Shown: piece by piece, positions 43,911 to 53,018 of the stretch
Position numbering within the stretch: position 1 is the first letter of the stretch
Layout: each line of letters starts with the position of its first letter
Assembly (NCBI RefSeq): GCF_009696275.1
Contig: NZ_VUMI01000007.1
Location: forward strand, 62,001 to 126,000
Direction: 5' to 3'
From: Eisenbergiella porci
GTDB taxonomy: Bacteria > Bacillota > Clostridia > Lachnospirales > Lachnospiraceae
DNA length: 64,000 nucleotides
Position numbers and translations under genes: made by a program
Notes under the pieces: model-generated
Databases searched by the model: none
What the model was told of the DNA's origin: nothing
Seen by the model: the letters and a program-made list of their open reading frames with translations, nothing else

Positions 43911-45653
43911 ATGAAACTGTCAGGAATCTCAGAAAGAATTCGAAGCAATTTCCGCCACAGTACTTTGAGTTTCATTTTTATTATTGCCTATGTAAATATT
44001 TTTCCCCTGATATTCGGGCCTGAAAACTCTATAGTAGCTGTCATTTTCACTATTATGATGTCTGCATCAATGGTACGTGACCTTACGGCCACTCCGGTAA
44101 AGCATCTGTTCCTCCAGTCAGCAGTATTGGTATGGATGGGTATCGCTACCTTTCTGGTCACCACCCTCCCCGCCTTATTTTCCTTTCTTATTAATTTTTT
44201 TACGCTGCTGTTGATTCTATATGCTTTTACTTATGAATATTCCAATCACATATATTTTCCTTATATTCTGTCATACCTGTTTCTCATCTTTATTTCGCCT
44301 GTACACGCCGGGCAGCTTCCCATGAGAATACTCGGAATGCTCGCTGGCGCCGTGTCAATTATGCTCTATCAATGGGTTATGGGAAGAAAACGTGTGCAGG
44401 AAACTGCCAGGGATGTCTTAACAGAAATGATTGATGATATTTGTCAGTATATATCACAGCGGACAGCCGGAAATCCGCAGAAGCCGGATCTTTCCGCCAT
44501 GCGGCACAAATTATGCCGTTTAAGCCGGACAGTCTATGAGCGGAGGAAAAAAACCTTATGTGTTTCCGATGCCGGTTTTTCCATGATAGACGCAGGACGC
44601 GGACTAGAGCATCTGATGATCCTGATACAGGAGTTTCCTGAAACATTATCCGGGCAGGATAAAATATTTCTTTCAGAAATTGTCAGGCTGCTGAACCAGA
44701 TGCGTATTTTTCTTCAGCAGGAAGGCCATGTTCTCCCTTCTCTGGAGACTTCTTTGTTTTATGAATTAAAAGATGATAAGACTGCCCGGCTTCTTTATAA
44801 CAGCTTTGTTTATATCCGGGACCGCCTTCTTCATATGACTGATCCCCAGAGCCGGACACACTACAGAAAAACAGCTCTTTCACTTAAAGTACGGCTCCAG
44901 GCAGCGCTGGATTTAAGTCCGGTGAGGGCAGTCTATGCGCTGCGGATCGCACTGCTTTTATCCTGCGCCACATTATTGGTGCAGCTTCTTGCACTTCCGC
45001 ATGGAAAATGGCTTTTGTTTACTCTGGCATCCGTATCACTTCCCTACGCGGATGATGTTCCCGTGAAAATGAAAAAAAGATTCCTTGCTACAGTGATTGG
45101 AGGACTGCTATCAGTCGTTATTTACACATTTATCCCTTCCTCCGCAGGACGCACTGCAGTTATGATGTTATCCGGTTATCTTTCTTTTTATTTTACGGAT
45201 TATACGGAAACCTTTGCATGCTCTACTATCGGCGCGCTGGGCGGCGCGGTGTTTATGAGCGCTTTTGATTTTCAGGCGGTTGGAAATATTTTTCTTATTC
45301 GTATCGGATATATAGTGGCGGGGATTGCCGTCGCATATGTAATCAACTGCCTGCTCTTTCCTTATACGCGTGCCATGGCAACCAGGCAGCTGATGAAAAA
45401 GTATAAGGGCATAACAGAATTGCTGACAAAAGTATGCCATTCTGAGCATGTGGATACCCAGTTATACTATAATCTTGTAATCCAGGCCCATCTGCAGGAA
45501 GAAAAGCTTACCTCCAATGCCCATTTGGAGGAATGGGGTGAGCTCCCGGCTTTGCTCGCCGAATACAGGGCGAAGGTACGTCAGGCACACCGCGGCCGGA
45601 TTCCTGAGAGGGCAGATGCGCCTGTCTTTGAATCCGGGCATCTTGCCACATGA
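43911..45653 (+). CDS. FUSC family membrane protein (aromatic acid exporter-like)
   Basis: 580 aa. Two six-helix membrane blocks (about 18-150 and 345-500) flank a cytosolic helical region, the FUSC/YccS/AaeB pattern. The second block includes VRAVYALRIALLLSCATLLV and GKWLLFTLASVSLPYADDVP, resembling FUSC_2. The likely role is efflux of aromatic acids or similar compounds, and a MarR regulator next to it supports that. Start ATG 43911 has a clear AAAGGAG site. Confidence 0.85.
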   Translation: MKLSGISERIRSNFRHSTLSFIFIIAYVNIFPLIFGPENSIVAVIFTIMMSASMVRDLTATPVKHLFLQSAVLVWMGIATFLVTTLPALFSFLINFFTLLLILYAFTYEYSNHIYFPYILSYLFLIFISPVHAGQLPMRILGMLAGAVSIMLYQWVMGRKRVQETARDVLTEMIDDICQYISQRTAGNPQKPDLSAMRHKLCRLSRTVYERRKKTLCVSDAGFSMIDAGRGLEHLMILIQEFPETLSGQDKIFLSEIVRLLNQMRIFLQQEGHVLPSLETSLFYELKDDKTARLLYNSFVYIRDRLLHMTDPQSRTHYRKTALSLKVRLQAALDLSPVRAVYALRIALLLSCATLLVQLLALPHGKWLLFTLASVSLPYADDVPVKMKKRFLATVIGGLLSVVIYTFIPSSAGRTAVMMLSGYLSFYFTDYTETFACSTIGALGGAVFMSAFDFQAVGNIFLIRIGYIVAGIAVAYVINCLLFPYTRAMATRQLMKKYKGITELLTKVCHSEHVDTQLYYNLVIQAHLQEEKLTSNAHLEEWGELPALLAEYRAKVRQAHRGRIPERADAPVFESGHLAT

Positions 45654-45689
45654 TGTCATATTGTAATTATTTGGTGTTTGCGGAGTGAT

Positions 45690-45795
45690 GCAGGGTGCCG
45701 GGAACCCACAATCCTGTTGGAAGGCCGGGCGCCAATCCGGCAAGGCAGCGGCTGACAGCAGCCGTAGCTGTAACAGGATATGGCGTATTCTTTCA
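45690..45795 (+). ncRNA. Cobalamin-riboswitch-like element without a downstream gene
   Basis: The core is enclosed by ATCCTGTT (45711-45718) and AACAGGAT (45772-45779), perfect complements. Inside are GGAA, a CCGG..AATCCGG hairpin with a GCGCC loop, GGCAGC, a GGCTGACAGCAGCC hairpin and GTAGCTGTAA. These match the order of conserved blocks in the B12 core (GGGAA, AATCC, CTGTAA), and the downstream GGCG at 45782 could pair with the CGCC loop. No plus-strand gene follows, since the next gene is convergent. Assignment is by eye only. Confidence 0.45.
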
Positions 45796-45838
45796 GCCTT
45801 CCTTTAAGCGCATCAGTTAATATAAACTATCCTGATAA

Positions 45839-46591
45839 TTATTCTGTACACAGAAAATTAACTACAGCTTTAACCATCTGCGCATACTCATCCCCCTGAA
45901 GCCCATGATCAATCCCTTCCATCAGCTCCAGCCTGCAGTTTTCCAGACATTCATGATACCGGACGGCTGCAGATGCATCAACCACCGCATCATGGATGCC
46001 ATGAATTACCAACGCAGGTCCCTGGTAATTACCGGTCACTTCATAAATCGGAAGCAGCTTTGCTATCCGGAAATAATGGCCGCCCACTACATGTTCGCCG
46101 CCCACACATACCGTATCCGGAATATGCTGCGTATCATAAACCGCATCCATGCAGACACCCTTCTGCGCATCATCCTTCAGCGTAGCCGCCGGAGCCAGCA
46201 GGACCAGTTTATGAATCACATCCGGATAATAACCTGCCAGCATGCCTGCAACCACACCTCCCTGAGAGTGTCCGATTACATAGATTTCCGTCACGAAATC
46301 CAGCTTCCTCACATATTCAAGAATTGCTATGGCATCCTCAATTTCATTCAGGACATTCATATCCGTAAAACTGCCATCGCTCTTACCATGCCCGTTAAAA
46401 TCAAATCGTACCACAGCAATTCCGTTTTCTGTCAGCATGTCTGCTAATGCCTGGAAAAGTCCGTCCCTTTCATAACCCAAATCTCCGGTAAAGCCATGAA
46501 AAATGATGACTGCCGGACATTTGCTTTCCGTGTCCGGCCGCTCCAGTCTTCCCCGCAGGGTCAGGCCGTCTCGTTTGATATTGATATCCAT
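45839..46591 (-). CDS. Alpha/beta hydrolase, cinnamoyl/feruloyl esterase-like
   Basis: 250 aa. The nucleophile elbow is GHSQGGVVAGM (about 105), the oxyanion strand HGFTGDLGYERDGLF, the catalytic Asp in IHGIHDAVVDA and the His in GIDHGLQGDEY. The insert between strands (LLPIYEVTGNYQGP region) is short, as in the Est1E/LJ0536 class of bacterial feruloyl esterases that remove ferulate from plant xylan. No signal peptide. It pairs logically with the upstream aromatic-acid exporter. Substrate is inferred. Confidence 0.75.
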   Translation of the reverse strand: MDINIKRDGLTLRGRLERPDTESKCPAVIIFHGFTGDLGYERDGLFQALADMLTENGIAVVRFDFNGHGKSDGSFTDMNVLNEIEDAIAILEYVRKLDFVTEIYVIGHSQGGVVAGMLAGYYPDVIHKLVLLAPAATLKDDAQKGVCMDAVYDTQHIPDTVCVGGEHVVGGHYFRIAKLLPIYEVTGNYQGPALVIHGIHDAVVDASAAVRYHECLENCRLELMEGIDHGLQGDEYAQMVKAVVNFLCTE

Positions 46592-46732
46592 ATATTTGTA
46601 TCTTCCTTTCTTTTTCAGTGGTATTCCGTCACCTTAATATTTACGGATTTTATTAATTATAATACCATATTCGTCCCTACACTGCACCGTTTATTATTCA
46701 TGCTATGTTTTCTTTTTTTATCTCATGAAAAA

Positions 46733-46760
46733 GGACAGGTGTAATTCAACCTGTCCATTT
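46733..46760 (-). terminator. Terminator overlapping the end of the serine hydrolase pseudogene
   Basis: GGACAGGT (46733-46740) and ACCTGTCC (46749-46756) form an 8-bp stem; on the minus strand TTTTTC follows. The other strand has ATTTTT, so it may work in both directions. Confidence 0.7.
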
Positions 46761-48060
46761 TTCCGTTTTTACCAGTTCCGCTTCAAGATAAATGTATGGA
46801 TTATCCTCATGAAGGCGTTCCTTATATACCTGTACTTTATATTTTCCATCCTTAGTTTCGCTGAAAATTAATTTCGTCCAGAAACAGGTTTGCAGGAATT
46901 TTGTTTCCACTACCAGTTCCTCTGCATCAGCAAAGGCCGTAGATACCGTCCATGTATAGATTGGAATTGCTCCTTTGCTGTACACGGGCCTCAATTCTCC
47001 GTCCAGATAAGCATGGATACATGTCCTGTATGTCCCATCATCAAAAACCAGTTCAAGCATATTATTTATAATATATGGAAACTTCCTTTACATTTACATC
47101 TTCGTGATCATAAAAATCCGTATATACATTGTTGTCATCCACCAGCCGCAGCTCCGTATTTATATGAAAGGCCCCGGAGGTAACGCGATATATACCGTTC
47201 CAGCGGTTTAAATTCTCCGGAATGCGATTGCTTTTGCGTTTTTTAACTTTTAGGGTACTAATGTAATTACACAATAACCGGTAGCCTTCTTCATCCTCTG
47301 CCAGCGCCCCTGAGGGAAGCGTCGGACGCAGCAGATATTTACTTATGATCTCATTTTCCGCACGGGAGCCTCCGTCATCAGCAGACTGGTTAACTGAAAT
47401 TGTCAGATCATTCGTTCTGCTCATAATCACATCCTGTCCATGGCCACCCGCAAACTTAAACGTATCTTTCTCAGGGCAAATCCACAGCTGATAGCCATAA
47501 CCTGCGCCATTATCCAAATGTGATTCTTTATTGATTACTTCCGTATGGATTCTTCGCGTAGTGGCTTTATTTATCCATTCCGGATCAATCAGCTGCTCTC
47601 CGTCCCATTGTCCGTTTTGAAGATAAAGCATACCCAGCCGCAGGTTGTTTTCCGTGCTGGAAGCAACACCGGGCGCCGCATGGATATGATTTTTATGAAA
47701 AGTCATCCACTCCAGCTTATCTGATTCAACACCGATTTTATTCAAAATTTCTTCTGTCAGATATTCTCTTACATTTCTCCCCGTTGCTTTTTCCACGGCA
47801 GCTCCCAGCATACAGGAACCTGTGGTATTATACAGGAATCTGGTCCCGGGTTCATGATCAAAGTCAGATGACAGATAATTGGTAAGGAGCTCTTCCCCTG
47901 ACGGCGGCTGTACAGACATTCCATTTGCCATCATCAGGGCATGCTCTATTGTCAGCTTCTTCATATTTTCAGAAGGTTCTATGTTCAGCGCCGCAATTTC
48001 TTCCGCATAAATTTGCCCGAAACAGCCCAGTAAACATTCGGGCAGGAAATAAACCCTGCC
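46746..48060 (-). pseudogene. Class C beta-lactamase-like serine hydrolase, 5'-truncated and frameshifted
   Basis: The frame from about 48060 gives NIEPSENMKKLTIEHALMMA, then FDHEPGTRFLYNTTGSCMLG (the YxN-type motif), NGAGYGYQLWICPEKDTFKF and GGHGQDVIMS (HxG-like). A one-base shift near 47062 (KEVSIYYK then stop, or SPYIINNMLELVFDDG in the next frame) splits off the last 105 residues. The N-terminal part with the SxxK catalytic Ser/Lys is absent, replaced by sequence joined to a carboxylesterase fragment. It is therefore doubly inactive. Family members are esterases or penicillin-binding-like hydrolases. Confidence 0.8.
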
Positions 48061-48090
48061 CGGATGTTTGCATATTCAATCTGGCTAATT

Positions 48091-48826
48091 CTAATGCTGG
48101 GCCTTCTCCGTAATTTTAGCCCTGTTTTTCTCAAATACCGGCTGTAAATACTTCTTATATAATGGCATGAGTTCATGATCATAGTTACAGCGAAGCTTCG
48201 GCTTTACATCAAAAACCATAGTCTGTTCTTTCTCAGGCGTGCTTGCCGGCCATTCAGGCAGCCCGGGGTGATTCGGATTACCGCTGTGTGCAAATGCCAT
48301 TACCGTATCGAAAATCAGTTTTTCCAGTTTCTCCGCGCATTCCTCCTGGGCGGACGGCACAAACTCCGTATTGTGGAACACATATGAAATATCAGCACAG
48401 TGCCAGGGCGTGGAACCGCCTTCGATGGGCATATCGTGGTTGAACATGTAGGAATAGGTACACTGGTTGAGTCCGCTTCTCATACGGATATATTTATGTA
48501 TGCCATTCCTGAAAATGTAATCCATACGGGTAAGATCGCTGATATGTCTTTCCGGATATGCCTGTTTAAACAGGGGAATCAGCAAAGCTGCTGCTTCGGC
48601 TCCCAGCACCTCCTCCACGCCCCTTATTTCCGCTTCCTCCGGCATTTTCTTCTTATCAGCATTTCCCGGAACAAAAGAAGCCATCTCTCCGAATACGGAA
48701 CCTACCAGCATGGGAATATGGGCAGTTTCCTTCCTAAAACCGTAAAGCAGCGGATCGCCTGCATAGAATTCATTCACCAGCCCATGGCAGTCCATCAACA
48801 GATCCTTTACCCGATAGCCAATATTT
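48091..48826 (-). pseudogene. Carboxylesterase type B, C-terminal fragment
   Basis: About 240 residues, with FNHDMPIEGGSTPWHCADIS, YVFHNTEF (the catalytic His region) and FAHSGNPNHPGLPEWPA near the end, all typical of the last half of type B carboxylesterases. The nucleophile elbow GESAG and the acid residue, which lie in the first 350 residues of the roughly 500-aa family, are missing. The upstream border is a direct fusion to the MATE fragment at about 48830. Confidence 0.8.
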
Positions 48827-49339
48827 TTATCCCGGTATTTTTGCCTGCCCCACGCTTCTTAGCACAATCGTACAGGTAAGCGACAGCCCCAGCAAAAGAT
48901 AGGTGGGCACGGACCAGTTAAAATAGCGGATTCCTTCCCTGATAATGTCCGGATCCGGTGTGTAAATCCGCATCAATGCCCCAGGCGCCAGAATCGTAGC
49001 CGCCATAAACAGCAGGCCGAATACAATACACAATCGGAGCATGATGGTAATGGACTGTTTCAGCGATTGGGAATCCCGCATCCCCCAGAACCTGGCCACC
49101 ATAACCGAAGCCCCCATGCCGATTCCCATACAGCATACGTGGTAGATGTTAATGAACTGGTTGGCCAGGGACGAGGCTGACAACGCCACCTCCCCCAACG
49201 CCCCCAGCATTACGGTATCCATCATATTGACCCCTATGGAAATCAGGCTCTGCAGGGCAATGGGAACAGCTATGATTCCCATCCTTTTATAAAATTCCGA
49301 TGTTCCCAAATATAATTTCAGCTTGCTGTTTAATTGCAT
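48827..49339 (-). pseudogene. MATE efflux protein, N-terminal fragment
   Basis: 168 native residues with the first five helices (VNMMDTVMLGALGEVALSAS, IGMGASVMVARFWGM, VPTYLLLGLSLTCTIVLRSV GQ). It ends at GQAKIPG followed by a stop, where intact MATE proteins continue for about 270 residues. The join leads into the carboxylesterase fragment. Upstream of the ATG, AAGGAAGGATA is repeated in tandem (about 49345-49372), giving several possible ribosome sites. Confidence 0.85.
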
Positions 49340-49469
49340 TCCTTCTATCCTTCCTTTTATCCTTCCTTATCCTGTTATTACCTTATTATTTTGTCATTAC
49401 TTATTATTCTGTCATTGCCCTGTCATTTTCCTGCAGCAGTTCAGCCTTCCTCTGCCCTTTTACTTCGTT

Positions 49470-50501
49470 TTACTTTTGCCTCTGCCTTTGAAATACATCC
49501 TGCAGAAACGCATCCGCCAGCTGCAGCCACAGTTTGAAATTAGGATACGTTTTCTCTCCCACTATAGTGATTCCGCCCTGCCCGTGGGGTACGCCGGCAA
49601 AAGTATGTACCTCCATTTCCACGCCATGGGCCAGCAGATCCGGAAGAACCGCATTCAGGTTATCCAGCGCCGTATCTTCCCTTCCCACTGCAAAAAAGAC
49701 GGGAGGATACACCACATTTGTATAATCAAATGCAGCCCCTTTATAACGCGGACCATAAATACACAGAAAAGCGTCCGGCGCCCCATAGTATCTGTCCAGT
49801 TCATCTTCCATGTAATCCGGAAAATGTTCCATCGTTCTCTGTGTTCCGGAATAATACCGGATACAGGCTTCCCCGGTCAGGCCGCCGTTGGAAAAGCCCG
49901 CAAAGGCCACCTGGTTTTCCCTGATTCCATAGCGCCCGGCAGATGCCCTGATCATGCGGATTGCCCTTGCAACATCCGCACCGCATTCCTGCCCTGTCCA
50001 GGGACGTCTGTTAGTACGGTTCAGCAGAAGAAAACTGTGATATCCCATCTCATTGAAATCCAGGCAGGTCTGGTATCCTTCACTCAGGACACAATCTCCA
50101 TGATCCCCGCCGGCACAAACTACAACAGCGCCCTTTGGCTCCTTGCCCTCCGGCAACAGCATTTCATAGAGATACGGCCTGAAGTCCGGATTATGGTTAT
50201 ATCTGCATTCTGAATTATCCTCGTATTCCGTCATAACCGGCATCCTGCCATCCGGCCACAGATAAATCCTTTGCGGTGCATTTTCTTTTTTCTGAAGAGA
50301 ATCCCTGAGCATGCAAAATTCCCGAAGCTGTGCCATACAGTTTTTATTGTCTGTTTCCGCTTCAAGCTGCCGTCCCAAACGCCACATCCGGACCAGCTCT
50401 TCCACCGGATAGCAGGGTGCATCTTCAAAAAAGGGAACCGCTTTCAGCCTCTCTTCCGCTACTGCTTTTTTCAACATATTGTTACTGTTTTTGTCTTCCA
50501 T
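49470..50501 (-). CDS. Alpha/beta hydrolase (acetyl-xylan/acyl esterase-like)
   Basis: 343 aa, start ATG 50501. The nucleophile elbow is AFAGFSNGGLTGEA (Ser about 195), the catalytic Asp probably in FFAVGREDTALDN and the His in VPHGQGGITI. The first about 110 residues form an alpha-helical extension (RMWRLGRQLEAETDNKN). No signal peptide. It is intact, unlike its flanks. The substrate is unknown; carbohydrate deacetylation would suit the gene neighbourhood. Confidence 0.75.
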   Translation of the reverse strand: MEDKNSNNMLKKAVAEERLKAVPFFEDAPCYPVEELVRMWRLGRQLEAETDNKNCMAQLREFCMLRDSLQKKENAPQRIYLWPDGRMPVMTEYEDNSECRYNHNPDFRPYLYEMLLPEGKEPKGAVVVCAGGDHGDCVLSEGYQTCLDFNEMGYHSFLLLNRTNRRPWTGQECGADVARAIRMIRASAGRYGIRENQVAFAGFSNGGLTGEACIRYYSGTQRTMEHFPDYMEDELDRYYGAPDAFLCIYGPRYKGAAFDYTNVVYPPVFFAVGREDTALDNLNAVLPDLLAHGVEMEVHTFAGVPHGQGGITIVGEKTYPNFKLWLQLADAFLQDVFQRQRQK

Positions 50502-50651
50502 GTCCTATTTCTCCTTGTTTTACGGAGAAAAATACAATTTCTTTAGAAATTTGCCCTCTGGCGGGCAGCAGTATTTTCCTCCTAACTTTGGCGGCCAACA
50601 TAACCGGTGTTTTGGCAAATAATTTTGCTAAAGTTTAGCATCGGTTTATAT

Positions 50652-50686
50652 AAAAAGCGACGCTATCTTCAGATAGTCCGCCGCTT
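50652..50686 (-). terminator. Terminator after the LacI-family fragment
   Basis: On the minus strand AAGCGGCGGACTATCT pairs with AGATAGCGTCGCTT (one bulge) and is followed by TTTTATA. It ends the transcription unit of 50753-51777. Confidence 0.7.
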
Positions 50687-50752
50687 GATACGGGAACATT
50701 TTCAGGGGCGCTCCGCCCCTTCGGCTTCATTCACATCTTACGATACAGCAGT

Positions 50753-51697
50753 TTACGGATCCTGCCGTTCTGTTTTTTTCTGAAAACTTTCTCCATAAAT
50801 CAATTTCGTCACATGCAGCTTGGAAAGGGTGATATGAAGATCATTCTGCAGAATTGTCAGCTGCAGATGCATGGCATTCGCCGCCATCTCCGAAACCGAC
50901 ACATGAAGCACTGTTACGGTGGGGTAAAGATACTGGCTGAAATCTCCGTCCCCATAGGCGATTATTTCCATCTGCCCCGGAACCGCAATATTTCCATCAC
51001 GGAGCGCCGCAAGAATGCCGCTGTTCATCCTGCTTGTCTGTACAAAAAGGGCAGTTGGCAATTCTGCGCACTGCAGCATTTGTTTTACCGCTTCATAGCC
51101 GCCAATCCCGTTTCCAGGTCCCGATACTTTCCATTCATCCTTTAGCTGTATGCCGCATTTCCTGCACTCCTCCGCAAAACCATTATACCGCAGAACACTG
51201 GCGGCGCTGCGGTTTTCAGAGAACACAATTCCCGCGCGCTCATGCCCGTTTTTGTAAAAAAGTTCCGCACACTGTCTTCCGGTCTGATAGTCATCAACAT
51301 AAACGCTGCTGTAATTTTCCAATGTCTGGTTAATCAATACAATCGGCATCTCAAACAGGTTCTCTCTCAGATAATCGCTGTCCTTTTCCGACAGGCCGCC
51401 TATAATAATTCCATCGTACTGCCTTCCGGAAAATGCATCCTCAAAAGCATTCAGATGATCATATTCAAAGGGCTGAAGAACGATTTCCACTTTTATCTGA
51501 TACTGCTTTACCGTCTCCTGAAATCCGGAATAGAACTGGCCCAAAAGGCCCCCCATGTAATGCAGGTTCCAGAACACACCAATACGGAAGCCATCGCTTT
51601 TGCGAACTGTCTTCTGATTCTTTTTCTGGTTTTTGCCTGGCTGATAATTCATCTCCCTGGCAGTGTCCATAACAATTAGAATGTCAGTCCACTCCAT
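50753..51697 (-). pseudogene. LacI-family regulator lacking its HTH domain
   Basis: The ligand-binding part is complete: FRIGVFWNLHYMGGLLGQFY, YDGIIIGGLSEKDSDYL, VYVDDYQTGRQCAELF and GQMEIIAYGDGDFSQ. The fragment begins VMDTAREMNYQPGKNQKKNQ, the hinge region that follows the helix-turn-helix in LacI/PurR proteins, so about 45 N-terminal residues with the DNA-binding domain are absent. ATG 51697 has no ribosome site and lies inside another small reading frame. It cannot act as a repressor in this form. Confidence 0.8.
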
Positions 51698-51777
51698 AAT
51701 GATCTGGGCTCACGCACCATGACTCCTGCAAATATACAAAAAGATATTAAAAACGCAAAAAAAGTTAATTGCCACAT
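51676..51777 (-). CDS. 33-aa membrane peptide, probably a truncated N-terminus
   Basis: MWQLTFFAFLISFCIFAGVM followed by VREPRSLWSGLTF. AGAGAGGAAACT precedes the ATG. It is one hydrophobic helix plus a short tail, ending out of frame within the LacI fragment. It is most simply the 5' end of a membrane protein gene joined to the LacI gene by deletion; alternatively it is a genuine small membrane peptide. Confidence 0.4.
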   Translation of the reverse strand: MWQLTFFAFLISFCIFAGVMVREPRSLWSGLTF

Positions 51778-51881
51778 AGTTTCCTCTCTTTATTTATCAT
51801 AACCCGACCAGAATTTGAACATTTGCTATGGAAACGAAATGTAATCTGCACTTGATATAGGGGCAGATAATTTTCATTACG

Positions 51882-51925
51882 AATCATCGGGGAAATGCAC
51901 CTTTTTTCGTAATAGCATTCCCCCG
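51882..51925 (-). terminator. Hairpin downstream of the sortase gene
   Basis: AATCGGGGGAATGC and GCATTTCCCCGATG arms on the minus strand with a 15-nt loop; the following T-run is weak. Probably the sortase terminator. Confidence 0.55.
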
Positions 51926-51931
51926 ATTCGA

Positions 51932-52724
51932 TCAATTATTCTGTTTTTCTTCCGGCTTTAGCACGCCCAATAATACAATCCTGGCATTGTTAAACTCGTA
52001 GCTGCAGGTGGAGAGCGTCAGGATCCGGTCTGTGACTGCCGGAGTAATTCCGCTGGTAAAGCATGAGCGTTCTTTTGTCTTATCCAGCCACTCTGTAAAA
52101 TCTGGGTCTGAGGGGAAAGCCAACTCCCAGGCTTTATCCTGGACACTGGCCACATATCCGGCGAAAAGTTCCATCTCATAATTTTTATCCGGCGTCAGCA
52201 GCAAAGCTACAGAATGTGAATCATTAAACTCCTGCTGCTTATATTCCGTAAGCCCGGAAAACATGCTGCCATTTTTCATATGATGCCCATAGATGATGCT
52301 GTGCCGGTCTGAGAAATCCGCTCTGTTTCTGCTGTCCAGAAAGATGCAGCCGGATCCGTTCCATTCACCACTGAACAAATGCTTCAGGTAATATCGGTTA
52401 TCGTTACCCTGTACAACCGGATAATTGATTTGTGTTCCTTCTATATAAATCCATCCTACGATATCCGGATTGATTTTCTGCAGGGAAGCAAAATCTACAG
52501 CCGGCCACTCCCGTCCCCCAGACTCAGTTTCATCATTCACTGGGGATGATGAAGGAGCCTCCGGTTCCTCCGGCAGCTTCACATAGTCCTCCAAATCAGT
52601 ATAGGAGTCCTCGCCTTCAGAATACTCATGGTACTGCTTATATAATTGAATGGCGCTTATCACAATACCGCTTGCAAATATCAAAATCAATATGATACAA
52701 ATTATTTTTTTTCTTCATGTCCAT
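51932..52724 (-). pseudogene. srtB: Class B sortase, start separated from the body by an A8 frameshift
   Basis: The catalytic residues are present: His in SIIYGHHMKNGSMF, Cys in TLSTCSYEF and Arg in NNARIVLLGVL, the SrtB pattern. The ribosome site AAGGAGGCGA precedes ATG 52724 (MDMKK), but a run of eight A (plus strand T8, 52705-52712) puts the body one base out of frame. With seven A the N-terminus would read MDMKKKIICIILILIFASGI, a good signal-anchor. Translation could instead start at TTG 52690, losing the first residues but keeping part of the anchor. No LPxTG-like substrate is nearby. Confidence 0.75.
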
Positions 52725-53018
52725 TCGCCTCCTTATTTTCATTACACGATCCGGGAGGATAATCTACAACGAATTTAGCGACTCTCTCTCCATTTTTTCA
52801 AAATGATGTTACAAATAGAATTGAAAACTCAGCAAATCAAAAATGACTGGCTAATAATTCCTGTTCGCCCAGCGCATATTATATAAGTCTGGGCTTATTT
52901 ATTCCAAACGCGCTCAGATGACTTATATTGTTTCATTCAAATTTGACATGTTTCATTGATTGTGGTATAATGACTTTCCAATGAAACGAACTGACAGAAG
53001 CCATGAAAGGAGGAACCC
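52725..53018. other. Gene-free gap with the promoter and operator of the toxin-antitoxin-like pair
   Basis: 294 bp between the sortase start and the plus-strand HTH gene. The first half shows nothing notable; the promoter and inverted repeats lie at 52930-52987. Confidence 0.5.
52930..52987 (+). promoter_or_regulatory. Consensus promoter with inverted-repeat operator
   Basis: TTGACA (52943-52948), 17 bp, TATAAT (52966-52971): a full consensus. GTTTCATTG (52950-52958) and CAATGAAAC (52979-52987) are exact inverted repeats flanking the -10, with a third half-site GTTTCATTC at 52930. A repressor bound here would block transcription; the HTH protein at 53019 is the obvious candidate. Confidence 0.8.

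Noticed and set aside
50330-50638. Plus-strand 102-codon frame ending in a hydrophobic stretch
   Set aside because: Mostly antisense to the alpha/beta hydrolase gene; no ribosome site or recognisable domain.
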